Notes: generated by a model not told the origin, from the letters alone. A stretch of 64,000 bases of DNA from Paraclostridium hominis (GCF_014306135.1 NZ_JACRWD010000001.1:1302001-1366000), one strand, 5' to 3'. Positions 9,836 to 18,824 are shown, counted from the stretch's first letter. Numbers and translations: made by a program.

Positions 9836-10012
9836 TTAGTTAGTTATTTGCTTAGTTAAAGCTCCTTGTCTTTTTGATGATACTTTTTTGTCTACTGTTT
9901 GACTTTCTTCGTATTCTGATTCAAATGCTTGATTTCTTTGATTATGATTTACCATAGCTTGTAATGATTGAGCTTCGTTTTTATACTCATCATATTTTTT
10001 AGATTTTTTCAT
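9836..10012 (-). CDS. Small charged hypothetical protein (58 aa)
   Basis: A short gene with AAAGGGTGATT 3-4 bases before its ATG at 10012 and its own terminator 13 bp after the stop. The product is hydrophilic and helical-looking, starting MKKSKKYDEYKNEAQSL and ending GALTKQITN, rich in Gln, Lys, Glu and Ser. It has no membrane segment and no cysteines. The ribosome site, coding-like composition and dedicated terminator make it credible, but I do not recognise a family. Confidence 0.6.
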   Translation of the reverse strand: MKKSKKYDEYKNEAQSLQAMVNHNQRNQAFESEYEESQTVDKKVSSKRQGALTKQITN

Positions 10013-10088
10013 ATAATCACCCTTTCTTAATTTCTTAAGATTAGGTTATGATTTTTGAAGTTTTTTAAACGATATAAAATTTACCTTA

Positions 10089-10886
10089 TTAGTTTAAATT
10101 AAGCTTCTTATTTAATGTATAATTTAAAATTAAAAACAAAATAATAATTAAAAATATATTTTGTAATATTCCAAGAGTCATTACTTTGATAAATGCTCCC
10201 ATAAATTCTAAATTTGAAATATCTGGTTTTAATCCTATATTATTATTTATTGTATTTAAAATAGTTACTAAGCTACTTATTGTAATAAAAATCAAAATTG
10301 ATGAGATGTTTTTGTACTTAGCAAATATAGATAATTGAGATATTGCAATTGAATTATAAACTATAAATATTATTATAGATACTATACTTATAAGCAATAA
10401 TATTGAAAGTATAATAACTATTAAATCTTTATTAGTACGTGTTAACTCTTGAAAACTAATCATTTTATCACCTATATAAAATGTAATTCCTGAACCATAT
10501 ATCATTCCTATAGATGTCGCCTGTTGAATCATAAATAAACTATATGAAATTAAAGTAACTATAATAGTTCCCATAATCCATAATACAGCCGATATATATT
10601 TAGATAGTATTAACTTAGTACTACTTAAAGGAAGAGTAAACATTAAATATCCTTCATCTTCTAATAAATTCTTTTTAAACCTTTGTATACATATTACTAT
10701 TGTTAACGTAATTAATGCTACAAGCAATGCCATAGTAACTATACCAAAAATTTTTTTGTTAGATAATGATATTTCACTGCTTATAAATATACTGTTTATA
10801 ATACACATACCTAATATAGAAATATACATTGGTACTAAAACTTTAGCAGTTGCTCTTAGCTCATATTTCAGTAGTTTTCTTAACAT
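10089..10886 (-). CDS. ABC-2 type transporter permease
   Basis: 265 residues with six predicted membrane segments and a short cytoplasmic N-terminus (MLRKLLKYELRATAKVLVPM), typical of ABC-2 permeases paired with YtrA-type regulators. A conserved EDEGYLMFTLPLSSTKL-type loop follows the second segment, as in many Firmicute bacitracin/lantibiotic-type or cell-envelope ABC permeases. Its first codons overlap the ATPase gene by 7 bases, so the two are translationally coupled. The substrate is unknown. Confidence 0.82.
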   Translation of the reverse strand: MLRKLLKYELRATAKVLVPMYISILGMCIINSIFISSEISLSNKKIFGIVTMALLVALITLTIVICIQRFKKNLLEDEGYLMFTLPLSSTKLILSKYISAVLWIMGTIIVTLISYSLFMIQQATSIGMIYGSGITFYIGDKMISFQELTRTNKDLIVIILSILLLISIVSIIIFIVYNSIAISQLSIFAKYKNISSILIFITISSLVTILNTINNNIGLKPDISNLEFMGAFIKVMTLGILQNIFLIIILFLILNYTLNKKLNLN

Positions 10887-11581
10887 TTAAACTCCTCCTT
10901 AAATAAAGCATCTATAGACATACCTTTATTTCCTCTTATATCATCTACTTCACCCTTTAATATAATTTTTCCATTAGAAATTATTATTACTTCATCACAT
11001 ATATTTTCAATTTCATTTATAAGATGTGTGGATATTAAAAGAGTTGAGTCTTCATTAAAATTTTTTAATATAGTTTTTATTATATAAGCTCTTGATGCTG
11101 GATCTACCCCACCTATCGGTTCATCTAATATATATAATTTCGCATTTCTTGACATAACCAATATTAATGCTACTTTTTCCTTAGTTCCTTTTGACATAGA
11201 CTTTATTTTTTCATTTATATCTATGTTAAGGTTTTTAATCATATTTTTAGCTTTTTTTATGTCAAAATCTTTATAAAAATCACTAAAAAACTTTAAAATT
11301 TCCTTAACTCTCATATCTTCGTTTAAATGATTTCTATCTGGTAGGTAAGATATTATTTCTTTAGTTTTTACTGATGGCTTTAATCCATTTATTTTAACTT
11401 TGCCTTTATCACATTGAGTTAATCCATTTATCATTTTTATCATAGTGGTTTTACCACTTCCATTTGGTCCTAATAGTCCTACTATCTTTCTCTTTGAAAT
11501 ATTTATATTTAAATCTTTAAATAATTCCTTATCCCCATATTTTTTATATACTCCCTCAAATTCCACTATACTTTCATTCAT
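10880..11581 (-). CDS. ABC transporter ATP-binding protein (YtrB-like)
   Basis: 233-residue ABC ATPase with Walker A GPNGSGKTT (~38-46), a signature region MSKGTKEKVAL, Walker B LYILDEP and the H-loop STHL. It pairs with the downstream permease. Its ribosome site, GGAGGGGTAATA, is formed by the last codons of the GntR regulator gene (Met-Glu-Gly-stop), which ties the three genes into one operon. The role is probably envelope-stress or drug-related efflux under the YtrA regulator; the substrate is not predicted. Confidence 0.88.
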   Translation of the reverse strand: MNESIVEFEGVYKKYGDKELFKDLNINISKRKIVGLLGPNGSGKTTMIKMINGLTQCDKGKVKINGLKPSVKTKEIISYLPDRNHLNEDMRVKEILKFFSDFYKDFDIKKAKNMIKNLNIDINEKIKSMSKGTKEKVALILVMSRNAKLYILDEPIGGVDPASRAYIIKTILKNFNEDSTLLISTHLINEIENICDEVIIISNGKIILKGEVDDIRGNKGMSIDALFKEEFKC

Positions 11582-11583
11582 TA

Positions 11584-11949
11584 TTACCCCTCCATTATAT
11601 TAATTTTTATAATGTTTATAATTTCATCTTTTTTATATCCTAATTGGATTAATTTTTCTTTTAATGAATTTATTTCTTTGTCTGCTATTTCTTTTCTCAT
11701 GTTTTTTATCTTATCTTCGTCACTTGTTACAAATCTTCCACTTGTTCTTTGACTATGTAGTAGCCCTTCCCTCTCTAGCTCTGCCAATGCTCTTTGCATA
11801 GTATTCGGATTAACTTCTGCTTCTGATGCCATATCTCTTACAGAATTTAATTTAGATCCTATTTCAAATTCCCCTGATATTATTTTAAATTTTAATATAT
11901 CTACTAGTTGTAAATATATAGGTTTATTATTGTCAAATTCCCAGGTCAA
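11584..11949 (-). CDS. GntR family regulator, YtrA subfamily
   Basis: 121 residues: a GntR winged HTH (SVRDMASEAEVNPNTMQRAL, then LEREGLLHSQRTSGRFV) and the short C-terminal dimerisation tail typical of YtrA repressors. The most likely start is TTG at 11949, preceded by GAGGAAGTGATAAAAC; no suitable ATG exists upstream. It is the first gene of the regulator-ATPase-permease operon. A 22-bp palindrome at its promoter is the likely autoregulatory operator. Confidence 0.88.
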   Translation of the reverse strand: MTWEFDNNKPIYLQLVDILKFKIISGEFEIGSKLNSVRDMASEAEVNPNTMQRALAELEREGLLHSQRTSGRFVTSDEDKIKNMRKEIADKEINSLKEKLIQLGYKKDEIINIIKINIMEG

Positions 11950-11966
11950 GTTTTATCACTTCCTCA

Positions 11967-12019
11967 TTGTATTAATTACTTAATACAATAGTATAATAAT
12001 TCAATATCACTCGCAACAA
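11967..12019 (-). promoter_or_regulatory. YtrA-type promoter with palindromic operator
   Basis: TTGTATTAA-TTAC-TTAATACAA (11967-11988) is a perfect inverted repeat with 9-bp arms. Reading the reverse strand, a -35 TTGTTG (12019-12014), an 18-bp spacer and a -10 TATACT (11995-11990) place the start of transcription inside the palindrome, so a repressor bound there would block initiation. Confidence 0.75.
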
Positions 12020-12041
12020 TATTTACTAAATTTATTTAAAT

Positions 12042-12095
12042 AAAAAAACTATCTTAAAATACATATAAAGCTTAGTATTTTAAGATAGTTTTTTT
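12042..12095 (-). terminator. Terminator of the HAD phosphatase gene
   Basis: A long stem of about 19 bp, with AAAACTATCTTAAAATAC on one side and GTATTTTAAGATAGTTTT on the other, ending in A/T runs on both strands. It overlaps the stop codon of the HAD gene and separates it from the YtrA operon. Confidence 0.85.
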
Positions 12096-12906
12096 ATAAT
12101 GATAATGTTTCCTTTTGTATAACTTCTTCTTGTATAGTTTTAGTAACTCCACATTCTTCATTAGTGTACTTAGTTTCAAAATTAGCGATTTTTTTTACAT
12201 CATTATGTCCATTTTTCATGGCATAACTATAATACGCACTTTTCATCATTTCTATATCATTTAAATGATCTCCAAAAACCATAGTTTCTCCATAACTTAT
12301 ATCAAACATCTCTTGTACTTTTTTTATTGCTATTCCTTTGTTAGCTCCTAAGCTATACATATCTAGCCAATATTTACCTGATGGAGTTAATGTTACATTT
12401 TCTATATTTTCTTTTTTAAATCTAGAATAACTATTTGTTTCTGCATCTTGCATATCAAACATATTAACTTTAAATATTACATCATCTACATCTAGTAATG
12501 AATCTACTTTTATAACTGGAACATTCATTGGAAAATGTATATTAAGCAATTCTATTGATTTATCATCTTCTAAATATAACCCCTTTGTTCCACAAAGCAC
12601 AGGGTATGCATCTTTTACATCACGACCTATTTTTACAAGTTTGTCTATAGTATCTTTTTCCAAGAACTTAGAATATATACACTTGTCTTTATAATATATA
12701 GCTGTTCCATTTTCGCATATAAATAGTAATTCATCTTTATACTCATTGAATTTATAAACTATATCTAAATAATTTCTTCCTGTAGATATAGCAAATATTA
12801 TATTTCTTTCTTTTAAAGCTTCTATAGTTTCCTTAAAGTCATTTGGAATTTCGTGATTACTATTTAGTAATGTCCCATCCATATCAGTTGCTATTAATTT
12901 AACCAT
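12094..12906 (-). CDS. Cof-type HAD-IIB family phosphatase
   Basis: 270 residues. HAD motif I DMDGTLLNS (nucleophile Asp 8), motif II ISTGR, a conserved Lys region near ANKGIAIK, and motif IV GDHLNDIEMM identify a Cof/YidA-type sugar or cofactor phosphatase with a C2B cap. The start ATG follows AGGAGGAGTATC. It lies downstream of an 82-residue membrane protein gene (14-bp gap), probably in the same unit. The substrate within the Cof group cannot be deduced. Confidence 0.88.
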   Translation of the reverse strand: MVKLIATDMDGTLLNSNHEIPNDFKETIEALKERNIIFAISTGRNYLDIVYKFNEYKDELLFICENGTAIYYKDKCIYSKFLEKDTIDKLVKIGRDVKDAYPVLCGTKGLYLEDDKSIELLNIHFPMNVPVIKVDSLLDVDDVIFKVNMFDMQDAETNSYSRFKKENIENVTLTPSGKYWLDMYSLGANKGIAIKKVQEMFDISYGETMVFGDHLNDIEMMKSAYYSYAMKNGHNDVKKIANFETKYTNEECGVTKTIQEEVIQKETLSL

Positions 12907-12920
12907 GATACTCCTCCTGT

Positions 12921-13169
12921 TTATTTAGATATTTTTATAAAAACTATTCCTATAAGTATAGCTACAAATAAAGAAAAAACCGCTCTATGTGTTTTCTTTA
13001 ATTTGTATTCATTATAAGCTAATGTTATTTGTTGAAGCGATAAGCCAACTAATATCATTTTAGTTATAAATTCCCCTGCAATTATTTTTAACATGGATAA
13101 AAAGGCACATATAAATATAATTACACATAATCCTATGTTAAGTTGTTTTAAATTGTTATTATAATACAT
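12921..13169 (-). CDS. Small membrane protein (82 aa)
   Basis: Three hydrophobic segments (about residues 10-28, 33-48 and 62-80) separated by short charged turns, with a positively charged loop EYKLKKTHR. The start at 13169 follows AGGGGGTAG, a strong ribosome site. It is 14 bp upstream of the HAD phosphatase and probably co-transcribed. No family recognised. Confidence 0.6.
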   Translation of the reverse strand: MYYNNNLKQLNIGLCVIIFICAFLSMLKIIAGEFITKMILVGLSLQQITLAYNEYKLKKTHRAVFSLFVAILIGIVFIKISK

Positions 13170-13329
13170 TCACTACCCCCTAGACTTTACTTATTATTAT
13201 TATACATAAAAAATGTAAAAACTAAAAGATATGCATATAATATTACAAATATTTAATATACTGTTGTCTATATACTTAAAAAGCTATACAATATAGTAAT
13301 TAATATTTATTAATGAAAGAGGAAATTAA

Positions 13330-13938
13330 ATGGATGAAAAGTTTTATGAGAAATTATTAAATATAAATACTACAGGTGAGAAACTTTGGGATGAAAGTAT
13401 AACTCATTATCATCCTTATCAAGCTACCTCATACATCGCCCTTGATATATTATTTAAAAATTATACTATGAATAAAAGTGATTATGTAGTTGACTTTGGA
13501 TGTGGTAAAGGAAGACTTATATTTTATCTAAATAGTTTTTTTAAATGTAGTGTTACTGGAATTGAAATGGATGAAAATTATTACAAAGACTGTTTAATTA
13601 ATAAAGAGAATTACTTAGATAAACATAAAAGGTTATCTACTCAAATAGATTTTAAGTGTATGCTAGGTCAAGATTATAAAATTAAACCTTTAGAAAATAA
13701 ATTTTACTTTTTTAATCCTTTCTCAATTAATATATTTAGAAAAATCATAAACAATATTTTAGATTCTTATGACGAAAATCCAAGAGTTATAGATTTAATA
13801 CTTTATTATCCTTCTGAAGATTATATATATTTTCTTGAAAATAATACAGGATTTTTACTATTTGAAGAAGTTAGACTACATGGATTATATGAAAAAGATT
13901 GTTGTGAAAGATTTTTAGTTTATAGACTATATTCATAA
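13330..13938 (+). CDS. Class I SAM-dependent methyltransferase
   Basis: 202 residues with the SAM-binding motif I VVDFGCGKGRL (~57-67), an acidic motif II (GIEMDE) and a motif IV-like FYFFNPFS. The NPF tetrad resembles N-methyltransferase or small-molecule methyltransferase active sites. It is a single-gene unit with GAAAGAGG upstream and a bidirectional terminator downstream. Substrate unknown. Confidence 0.82.
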   Translation: MDEKFYEKLLNINTTGEKLWDESITHYHPYQATSYIALDILFKNYTMNKSDYVVDFGCGKGRLIFYLNSFFKCSVTGIEMDENYYKDCLINKENYLDKHKRLSTQIDFKCMLGQDYKIKPLENKFYFFNPFSINIFRKIINNILDSYDENPRVIDLILYYPSEDYIYFLENNTGFLLFEEVRLHGLYEKDCCERFLVYRLYS

Positions 13939-13944
13939 TTTAGT

Positions 13945-13977
13945 AAAAAATAGTTGGCAACTTGCCAACTATTTTTT
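13945..13977. terminator. Bidirectional terminator
   Basis: A 14-bp stem with core TAGTTGGC / GCCAACTA flanked by A6 and T6. It serves the methyltransferase (+) and the convergent lipoprotein (-), whose last codons it overlaps. Confidence 0.88.
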
Positions 13978-14646
13978 ATCTTCTTTGTTTTTAATTTTTC
14001 TTATTATTAATATTGCTAATACTATTATTAATATTAGTATAGCTACTGATAATATTAATATATTTTTTATATTCGGTACTTTTCCCTCCACATGTATGTT
14101 ATTTAAATTATTTAATGTAAAGTCCCAGTTATATGTGTATATGCCATTTTTTACAGAGTTAGATGTAGCATTTGATTCAGTAAGTTCTATTGGTACATTT
14201 AAATGAAGTCCTAAATTAAATCCTGAACCAAATAAATTAAGCACTCCCATTTCTTCTTTACTCATATTTTTTTGCATATAGTCTTTTAATTTTATATTAA
14301 CATCATACATTGAGTATAAGAATTTCTCATTTTTCTTTATGTCTATAATGTCAGCATATTCACTAAGGTTTTTGTTATCCTTTATTTTTAAATCGGTAAT
14401 ATTTCCTAGATTTTCAGTTATTTTAAAACCACTTTTTCCTGATTCTTTTATTTTTTCAACATTATCAAATTTTGATTTTAAATCTTGCTCTTTTATATTT
14501 TCCATTAAATAATCGTTACTTAATATTTGAGTAGATACACTTATATTTCCTTTTTTATCCACATTTAAAGTTATATCTGAATCTACACAACCTGTTAAAA
14601 TTACAACAGTCATAAACATTATAATTGATATTAGTAATTTTTTCAT
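13969..14646 (-). CDS. Membrane-anchored lipoprotein (DUF3153-like)
   Basis: 225 residues. A lipoprotein signal ends at LTGC (Cys 20), followed by a beta-rich outer domain starting DSDITLNVDKKGNISVS, reminiscent of LppM/DUF3153 lipoproteins. A C-terminal membrane helix (~195-217) ends in the basic tail RKIKNKEDKK. The protein would therefore be held outside the cell by both lipid and helix. It stands alone with its own ribosome site (AAAGGGGAAA). Function unknown. Confidence 0.72.
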   Translation of the reverse strand: MKKLLISIIMFMTVVILTGCVDSDITLNVDKKGNISVSTQILSNDYLMENIKEQDLKSKFDNVEKIKESGKSGFKITENLGNITDLKIKDNKNLSEYADIIDIKKNEKFLYSMYDVNIKLKDYMQKNMSKEEMGVLNLFGSGFNLGLHLNVPIELTESNATSNSVKNGIYTYNWDFTLNNLNNIHVEGKVPNIKNILILSVAILILIIVLAILIIRKIKNKEDKK

Positions 14647-14803
14647 ATTTTCCCCTTTCTTTAGTCATAACTTTTATTGTTTGATTATATAATAGTAAAT
14701 TATCTATGTTTTGTAAATTACTATCTCTACTTCTAATTATATATTCATTACGTTATTATATATTTATATGCTTAAATTTATTTATTGAAAGGAAGATAAT
14801 TGT

Positions 14804-15244
14804 ATGTATAAAATAAAACATTTTAAAGATTTAAGTACAAATGAGTTTTATGAAATAGCTAAAGCTAGATATGAAGTTTTTGCATGTGAACAACATATAT
14901 TTGAAGAAAATGATTTTGATGATGTAGATAAAAATTGTTATCATATTTTTCTCGAAAAAAATGATAACATAGTTGCTTACGCCAGAATAATACCAAAAGA
15001 ATTTAGTTCTTATGAAGATGTATCTATCGGTCGTGTATTAGTTTTAAAAGAATCTCGAGGATATGGTATAGCCCGTGATATGATGATTGAAGCTATTAAT
15101 TTTGTCAAAAATAATTTAAAAGAAGAACATATAACTTTATCAGCTCAAGAATACATAAAAAATCTATATTCATCCCTTGGGTTTAACGAAATATCTGATA
15201 TTTATGATGAGTGCAATATACCTCATGTAAAAATGAGATTATAA
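14804..15244 (+). CDS. GNAT family acetyltransferase, ElaA-like
   Basis: 146 residues. The N-terminal pattern LSTNEFYEIAKARYEVFACE followed by a D-x-D-x-x-D region is characteristic of ElaA-type GNATs. The acetyl-CoA loop is present as VLVLKESRGYGIARDMM (R/Q-x-x-G-x-G/A). The start follows GAAAGGAAG. Single gene with its own terminator. The acceptor is unknown for the family. Confidence 0.85.
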   Translation: MYKIKHFKDLSTNEFYEIAKARYEVFACEQHIFEENDFDDVDKNCYHIFLEKNDNIVAYARIIPKEFSSYEDVSIGRVLVLKESRGYGIARDMMIEAINFVKNNLKEEHITLSAQEYIKNLYSSLGFNEISDIYDECNIPHVKMRL

Positions 15245-15270
15245 AAAAGCTATTTTAAAATAGCTTTTTT
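15243..15270. terminator. Bidirectional terminator
   Basis: A perfect 28-base palindrome, AAAAAAGCTATTTT followed by its complement, between the convergent ElaA-like and methyltransferase genes. Confidence 0.85.
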
Positions 15271-15305
15271 ATATATTTATTATATCCTGTGATATTTGCA
15301 TATTT

Positions 15306-16040
15306 TTATCTCTTTTTAGCTGATATCATAAGAAACATTGGTCTTTTAAACTCATTTTTAAAGTATGGATTTTCATCTACCATATGTTTTGATGGTACTG
15401 GTTCAGAAATTTGTATAATATTAAATCCAGTTTTAATAAGTGTATTTATATAATTTTCAAAAGTTCTATGATATTTTATAACATCTTCTCCTAAGAATTT
15501 TGTATTTCTAATACCTTCACTTTGATAATTATCAATTGGCCAATTTAGTATATCACCATCTTTTGAGTAATTCCAATCTTGAGTTTCATTTGATGTAAAT
15601 ATCGGATGTTCAACGGAAAATATAAAATCTCCATTGTCATTCATACTATTATAAATAATTTTACATATCTTATCAAAATCTTTTATATAGTGAAATACTA
15701 AAGAACTAATTACTATATCAAATTTCTCTTTCGAAAAATTTATATCTTCTATAGATATACACCTGTATTCTATATTATTATAATTTGTGTTTTCCTTTGC
15801 ACGGTTTAACATATTTTTTGATATATCAATTCCAAGTACTGAAGCTGCCCCTTGTTCAGCTGCATACCTACAATGCCATCCAAACCCACATCCAAGATCT
15901 AAAACTTTTTTACCTTTAAATAATGGAAACATATTTTTTAAAATATGCCACTCCCCTGCTGATTCAAGACCTTTGGTCGAACGATCCATTTGGCTATATT
16001 TTTTGAAAAATTCATTATCATCATATTTATTTTGCTTCAT
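15306..16040 (-). CDS. Class I SAM-dependent methyltransferase
   Basis: 244 residues. Motif I VLDLGCGFGWHCRYAAEQGA (~45-64), the acidic LGIDIS (~70), and a post-motif FDIVISSLVFHYIKD give a UbiE/Tam-like small-molecule methyltransferase. The N-terminus EFFKKYSQMDRSTKGLESAGEW is typical of a conserved Firmicute subgroup. The start at 16040 follows GGGGAGGGAAAAATC. Single gene; the substrate is unknown. Confidence 0.85.
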   Translation of the reverse strand: MKQNKYDDNEFFKKYSQMDRSTKGLESAGEWHILKNMFPLFKGKKVLDLGCGFGWHCRYAAEQGAASVLGIDISKNMLNRAKENTNYNNIEYRCISIEDINFSKEKFDIVISSLVFHYIKDFDKICKIIYNSMNDNGDFIFSVEHPIFTSNETQDWNYSKDGDILNWPIDNYQSEGIRNTKFLGEDVIKYHRTFENYINTLIKTGFNIIQISEPVPSKHMVDENPYFKNEFKRPMFLMISAKKR

Positions 16041-16188
16041 GATTTTTCCCTCCCCATAAATTTATTTAGTAAACAAATAATATCATTTATTTTAAATGAA
16101 TATCAACTCATATATGTTATTTATCTTTTTAGATATAGCTTATTACTTATATATGAGATAATTTTAATTAATATAAATTTATAGTATA

Positions 16189-16781
16189 ATGTTAAATAAT
16201 GCTAAAGAGAAACATTATTCAATTTTAGTTAAAGATGGTAAAATATTTAAAGTTGGAGAAAAAATGATTTATTAAAATTCACAAGTAAAAATACACAAAT
16301 GATAGATTTAGATGTAATTTAGATAATGAAATCAGACCTGTAATTATACATGCTTAATTGCTTCCTAAAGATCAATTCGATTCAGTAAAATCTCTTAAAA
16401 TGATACAATCTTTCTTTTTAGCCCATGTTTACCATTGGGGAGATATTCATATTAAAAACTTTGGTTTTAAAAGAGCTAGTGAAATAAGCCTTGCTAATTC
16501 TTGCTTGAAAAAAATATATAAGATTTACACTCAATCAAGACTCTCCAGTTATAAAACCTAATATGTTAGAAACTATATGGTATTCTGTAAATAGAGTAAC
16601 TAAAAATAAATTATTATTAGGCGAAGATGAAAGAATTGCTCCACTAGATGCCATAAAAGAAGGTAAATTAGCAGATTTAATTATTTTAGATAAAAACCCA
16701 TTAAAAGTTAATCCTATGGATATTAAAGATATAAAAATTTTAGAAACAATTAAAGAAGGTAATTCAATATTTAAAATATAA
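16189..16781 (+). pseudogene. Decayed YtcJ-like amidohydrolase
   Basis: Fragments of one amidohydrolase-3 (YtcJ-like) protein lie in order but broken. The N-terminus ends early (ILVKDGKIFKVGEK, stop near 16275). A middle fragment has RPVIIHA, then a stop, then FFLAHVYHWGDIHIKNFG (16420-16475). After a frameshift near 16515 comes SPVIKPNMLETIWYSVNR, and a C-terminal piece has LLGEDERIAPLDA joined directly to IKEGKLADLIILDKNPL. About 20 residues usually between the last two elements are missing, and most of the catalytic barrel is gone. No functional enzyme is possible. Confidence 0.85.
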
Positions 16782-16783
16782 AT

Positions 16784-16827
16784 AAAAAAACATTACTGAA
16801 AGTTTTAATTTTCAGTAATGTTTTTTT
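16784..16827. terminator. Bidirectional terminator
   Basis: An 18-bp stem (16784-16801 with 16810-16827), A7 on one side and T7 on the other, between the amidohydrolase remnant and the convergent SPOCS gene. Confidence 0.88.
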
Positions 16828-16836
16828 ATTTATATT

Positions 16837-17451
16837 TTACTTGTAGTGTTTATTCCATTTTGAATCATAAAAATCATGACTTGCATTACCCCCATATGCT
16901 TTATCTTCTCTATAAATATATTCTTCTATGTCTTGATAATATTTATTTGGGTTATTATTACAATAATTTCTGCAATCTTGACAATAACTAAAATTATATA
17001 ATTTAGGACAAATAATAAATAGCAAAGAAATATCAATAATATTTTTTTCAAAATGTCTAACACATATATTCTCTAATCCAATAAAAATAGATTCTATGAT
17101 GTCTTTGCACTCATCATAACAAAGGTCTTTTAACAATACAAATTCACAAAATGGAATACTCCAATGAGCTGAGTGAAGAGATTGTTGACAATTATCAGCT
17201 GTATATATTATTTTGATATTTTTTTTACCTGTTATAAATAATTTAGGACCTAATATCGTATTTAAAACAGAGTAATCCTCAATACATATTTTAGCATTAA
17301 CCTCGTTTATGCACTCTATATCAGGCTTTTCATCTGGAATACATAACATAATATCATCTAAACATTGTTTATAGTATTTTTCACATTTAGAGTTTGGATA
17401 TTTATCTAAAGATGTAATTCCAGTGATAGATATATTATCAAACATATCCAC
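16837..17451 (-). CDS. SPOCS-domain protein
   Basis: 204 residues. A SPOCS (DUF3794) domain at about 60-110 is recognisable by GPKLFITGKKNIKIIYTAD and HSAHWSIPFCEFVLL. This domain occurs in clostridial spore-coat/cortex proteins and in some surface proteins. The C-terminal half is Cys-rich (CPKLYNFSYCQDCRNYCNNN), suggesting metal or disulfide links. The start at 17451 follows AAGGGGGAGTG. No sporulation gene lies beside it, so a spore role is family inference only. Confidence 0.7.
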   Translation of the reverse strand: MDMFDNISITGITSLDKYPNSKCEKYYKQCLDDIMLCIPDEKPDIECINEVNAKICIEDYSVLNTILGPKLFITGKKNIKIIYTADNCQQSLHSAHWSIPFCEFVLLKDLCYDECKDIIESIFIGLENICVRHFEKNIIDISLLFIICPKLYNFSYCQDCRNYCNNNPNKYYQDIEEYIYREDKAYGGNASHDFYDSKWNKHYK

Positions 17452-17615
17452 TCCCCCTTAATTTAATTTTTATATAAATATTAAAATACTTACTTATTTT
17501 ATATATGCCATTTATTTAAATATTGTTATTATATTTATTGAAATTTTAATGTTGTATTTATTAAAAAACAGTAACAATATTTAAGTAAGAGTGTATAAAT
17601 TTAATTATGGACTCA

Positions 17616-18128
17616 CTATTTATTTTCATACTCTTTTATTTTTTCTTTAATGTAGTCTGCTACTTCTTCTCTAGGTATTCCTAAAACAACTGAAAACTCA
17701 TCATTGATTAGACCTTCAGCTACTTTCATAAACCTATTATCTATTTGCCCAAGTTTTTTCCCATTTTTCATAGCCTTATCTTTTTTTTCATAAATACCTG
17801 CTATTAAAGTTAATAAGTCTGAACATTCATGAGTTTGCAATAGATTTTTATAATAAATTTGTAATAACCTTGAATTTTTCTCATTACATTTTTTGTCTTT
17901 TATATAAGGGATACTTTCAATTAATTGTTGAACTTCTTCATAATTAATTAAACTTCTCATAAAGACACTAGTATCTATTGGTGTGAATATTTTCCCATTT
18001 TCATATAATGGTTTAAGTGTATAGTAAATTCTTTTTTTGTTAATACCTGAAATATTGAGTACACCCACATCTTCTACCTTACATACCCCATCATTTCCAT
18101 AAATAATATATTCTCCAATCTTATACAT
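17616..18128 (-). CDS. CarD family transcriptional regulator
   Basis: 170 residues. The N-terminal CarD/CdnL/TRCF RNA-polymerase-interacting domain (1-60) starts MYKIGEYIIYGNDGVCKVED, with YYTLKPLYENGKIFTPID following. The C-terminal helical DNA-binding part includes LTLIAGIYEKKDKAMKNGKK. The protein is expected to bind the RNA polymerase beta subunit and modulate open-complex stability. Its start follows GGGAGATGTAGAGG. It is a single gene; length is close to clostridial CarD proteins. Confidence 0.88.
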   Translation of the reverse strand: MYKIGEYIIYGNDGVCKVEDVGVLNISGINKKRIYYTLKPLYENGKIFTPIDTSVFMRSLINYEEVQQLIESIPYIKDKKCNEKNSRLLQIYYKNLLQTHECSDLLTLIAGIYEKKDKAMKNGKKLGQIDNRFMKVAEGLINDEFSVVLGIPREEVADYIKEKIKEYENK

Positions 18129-18222
18129 CCTCTACATCTCCCATCTTCCTTTATATTTTATATATAAAAATAAAAATCAATAAATCTGATTATACTTGTA
18201 CTCTATTTTTAAATATATAAAA

Positions 18223-18244
18223 AAAGACCCTCGCAAGGATCTTT
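18223..18244 (-). terminator. Terminator of the cold-shock gene
   Basis: AAAGATCCT-tgcg-AGGGTCTTT hairpin on the reverse strand (18244-18223) with one internal mismatch, followed by a run of T. Confidence 0.8.
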
Positions 18245-18260
18245 AAAAACAATATATATA

Positions 18261-18461
18261 TTATAATATAGTTATGTTTTCAGCTTGAGGACCTCTAGCA
18301 CCTTTAACTATATTAAAGTTTACTCTTTGACCTTCTTCTAATGATTTGAATCCATCAGTTTGTATAGCTGAGAAATGAGCAAATACATCATCTCCACCTT
18401 CTACTGATATAAATCCAAAACCTTTTTCGTTATTAAACCATTTTACTATTCCATTAGTCAT
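18261..18461 (-). CDS. Cold shock protein, CspA family
   Basis: 66-residue single cold-shock domain with RNP1 KGFGFISVEGG and RNP2 DVFAHFSAI, the RNA-binding surface of CspA-type RNA chaperones. Length and sequence are normal. The ribosome site is AGGAGATAG. It has its own promoter and terminator, and an unusual-looking A/T-rich leader with a small hairpin. Confidence 0.95.
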   Translation of the reverse strand: MTNGIVKWFNNEKGFGFISVEGGDDVFAHFSAIQTDGFKSLEEGQRVNFNIVKGARGPQAENITIL

Positions 18462-18483
18462 TTTGACTATCTCCTATAAACCG

Positions 18484-18535
18484 ATCAAGATTTTTCTTGA
18501 TTTACTTTTGTATTACTACAATATTTATTATAACA
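18484..18535 (-). promoter_or_regulatory. csp promoter and 5' leader hairpin
   Basis: On the reverse strand an extended -10 TGTTATAAT (18535-18527) gives a leader of about 60 nt. Inside it ATCAAGA-tttt-TCTTGAT (18484-18501) forms a 7-bp hairpin about 20 bases ahead of the ribosome site. Cold-shock genes often carry structured leaders, so a thermosensing role is plausible but inferred. Confidence 0.45.
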
Positions 18536-18539
18536 CAAA

Positions 18540-18824
18540 TAATAAATATTAGCTAGTTTTATTATTTTTGATGTATTATATATTCTAATTGTACTATTCT
18601 AATTTTAAATATTTCTTTTAAATGTATAATACGTACCATCAAAATAACATATATAAATGCATATTATTAAAAATAAAACCATCACTATATTTAATACAAA
18701 AGCTTTATCTCCTACATAATAGTTAATAACTTGGTTATTTAAGATATAATAATTTTATATAAAAATTGCAAATCCTACATTACTATGAATATCAAATTTA
18801 TAAAATATAAAAAATCTATAAAAT
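18540..18824. other. Non-coding stretch between csp and bai-like operon
   Basis: About 285 bases upstream of the csp promoter and downstream of the BaiE-like gene's terminator. It is very AT-rich, and I see no credible gene, RNA or repeat in it. Confidence 0.5.
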
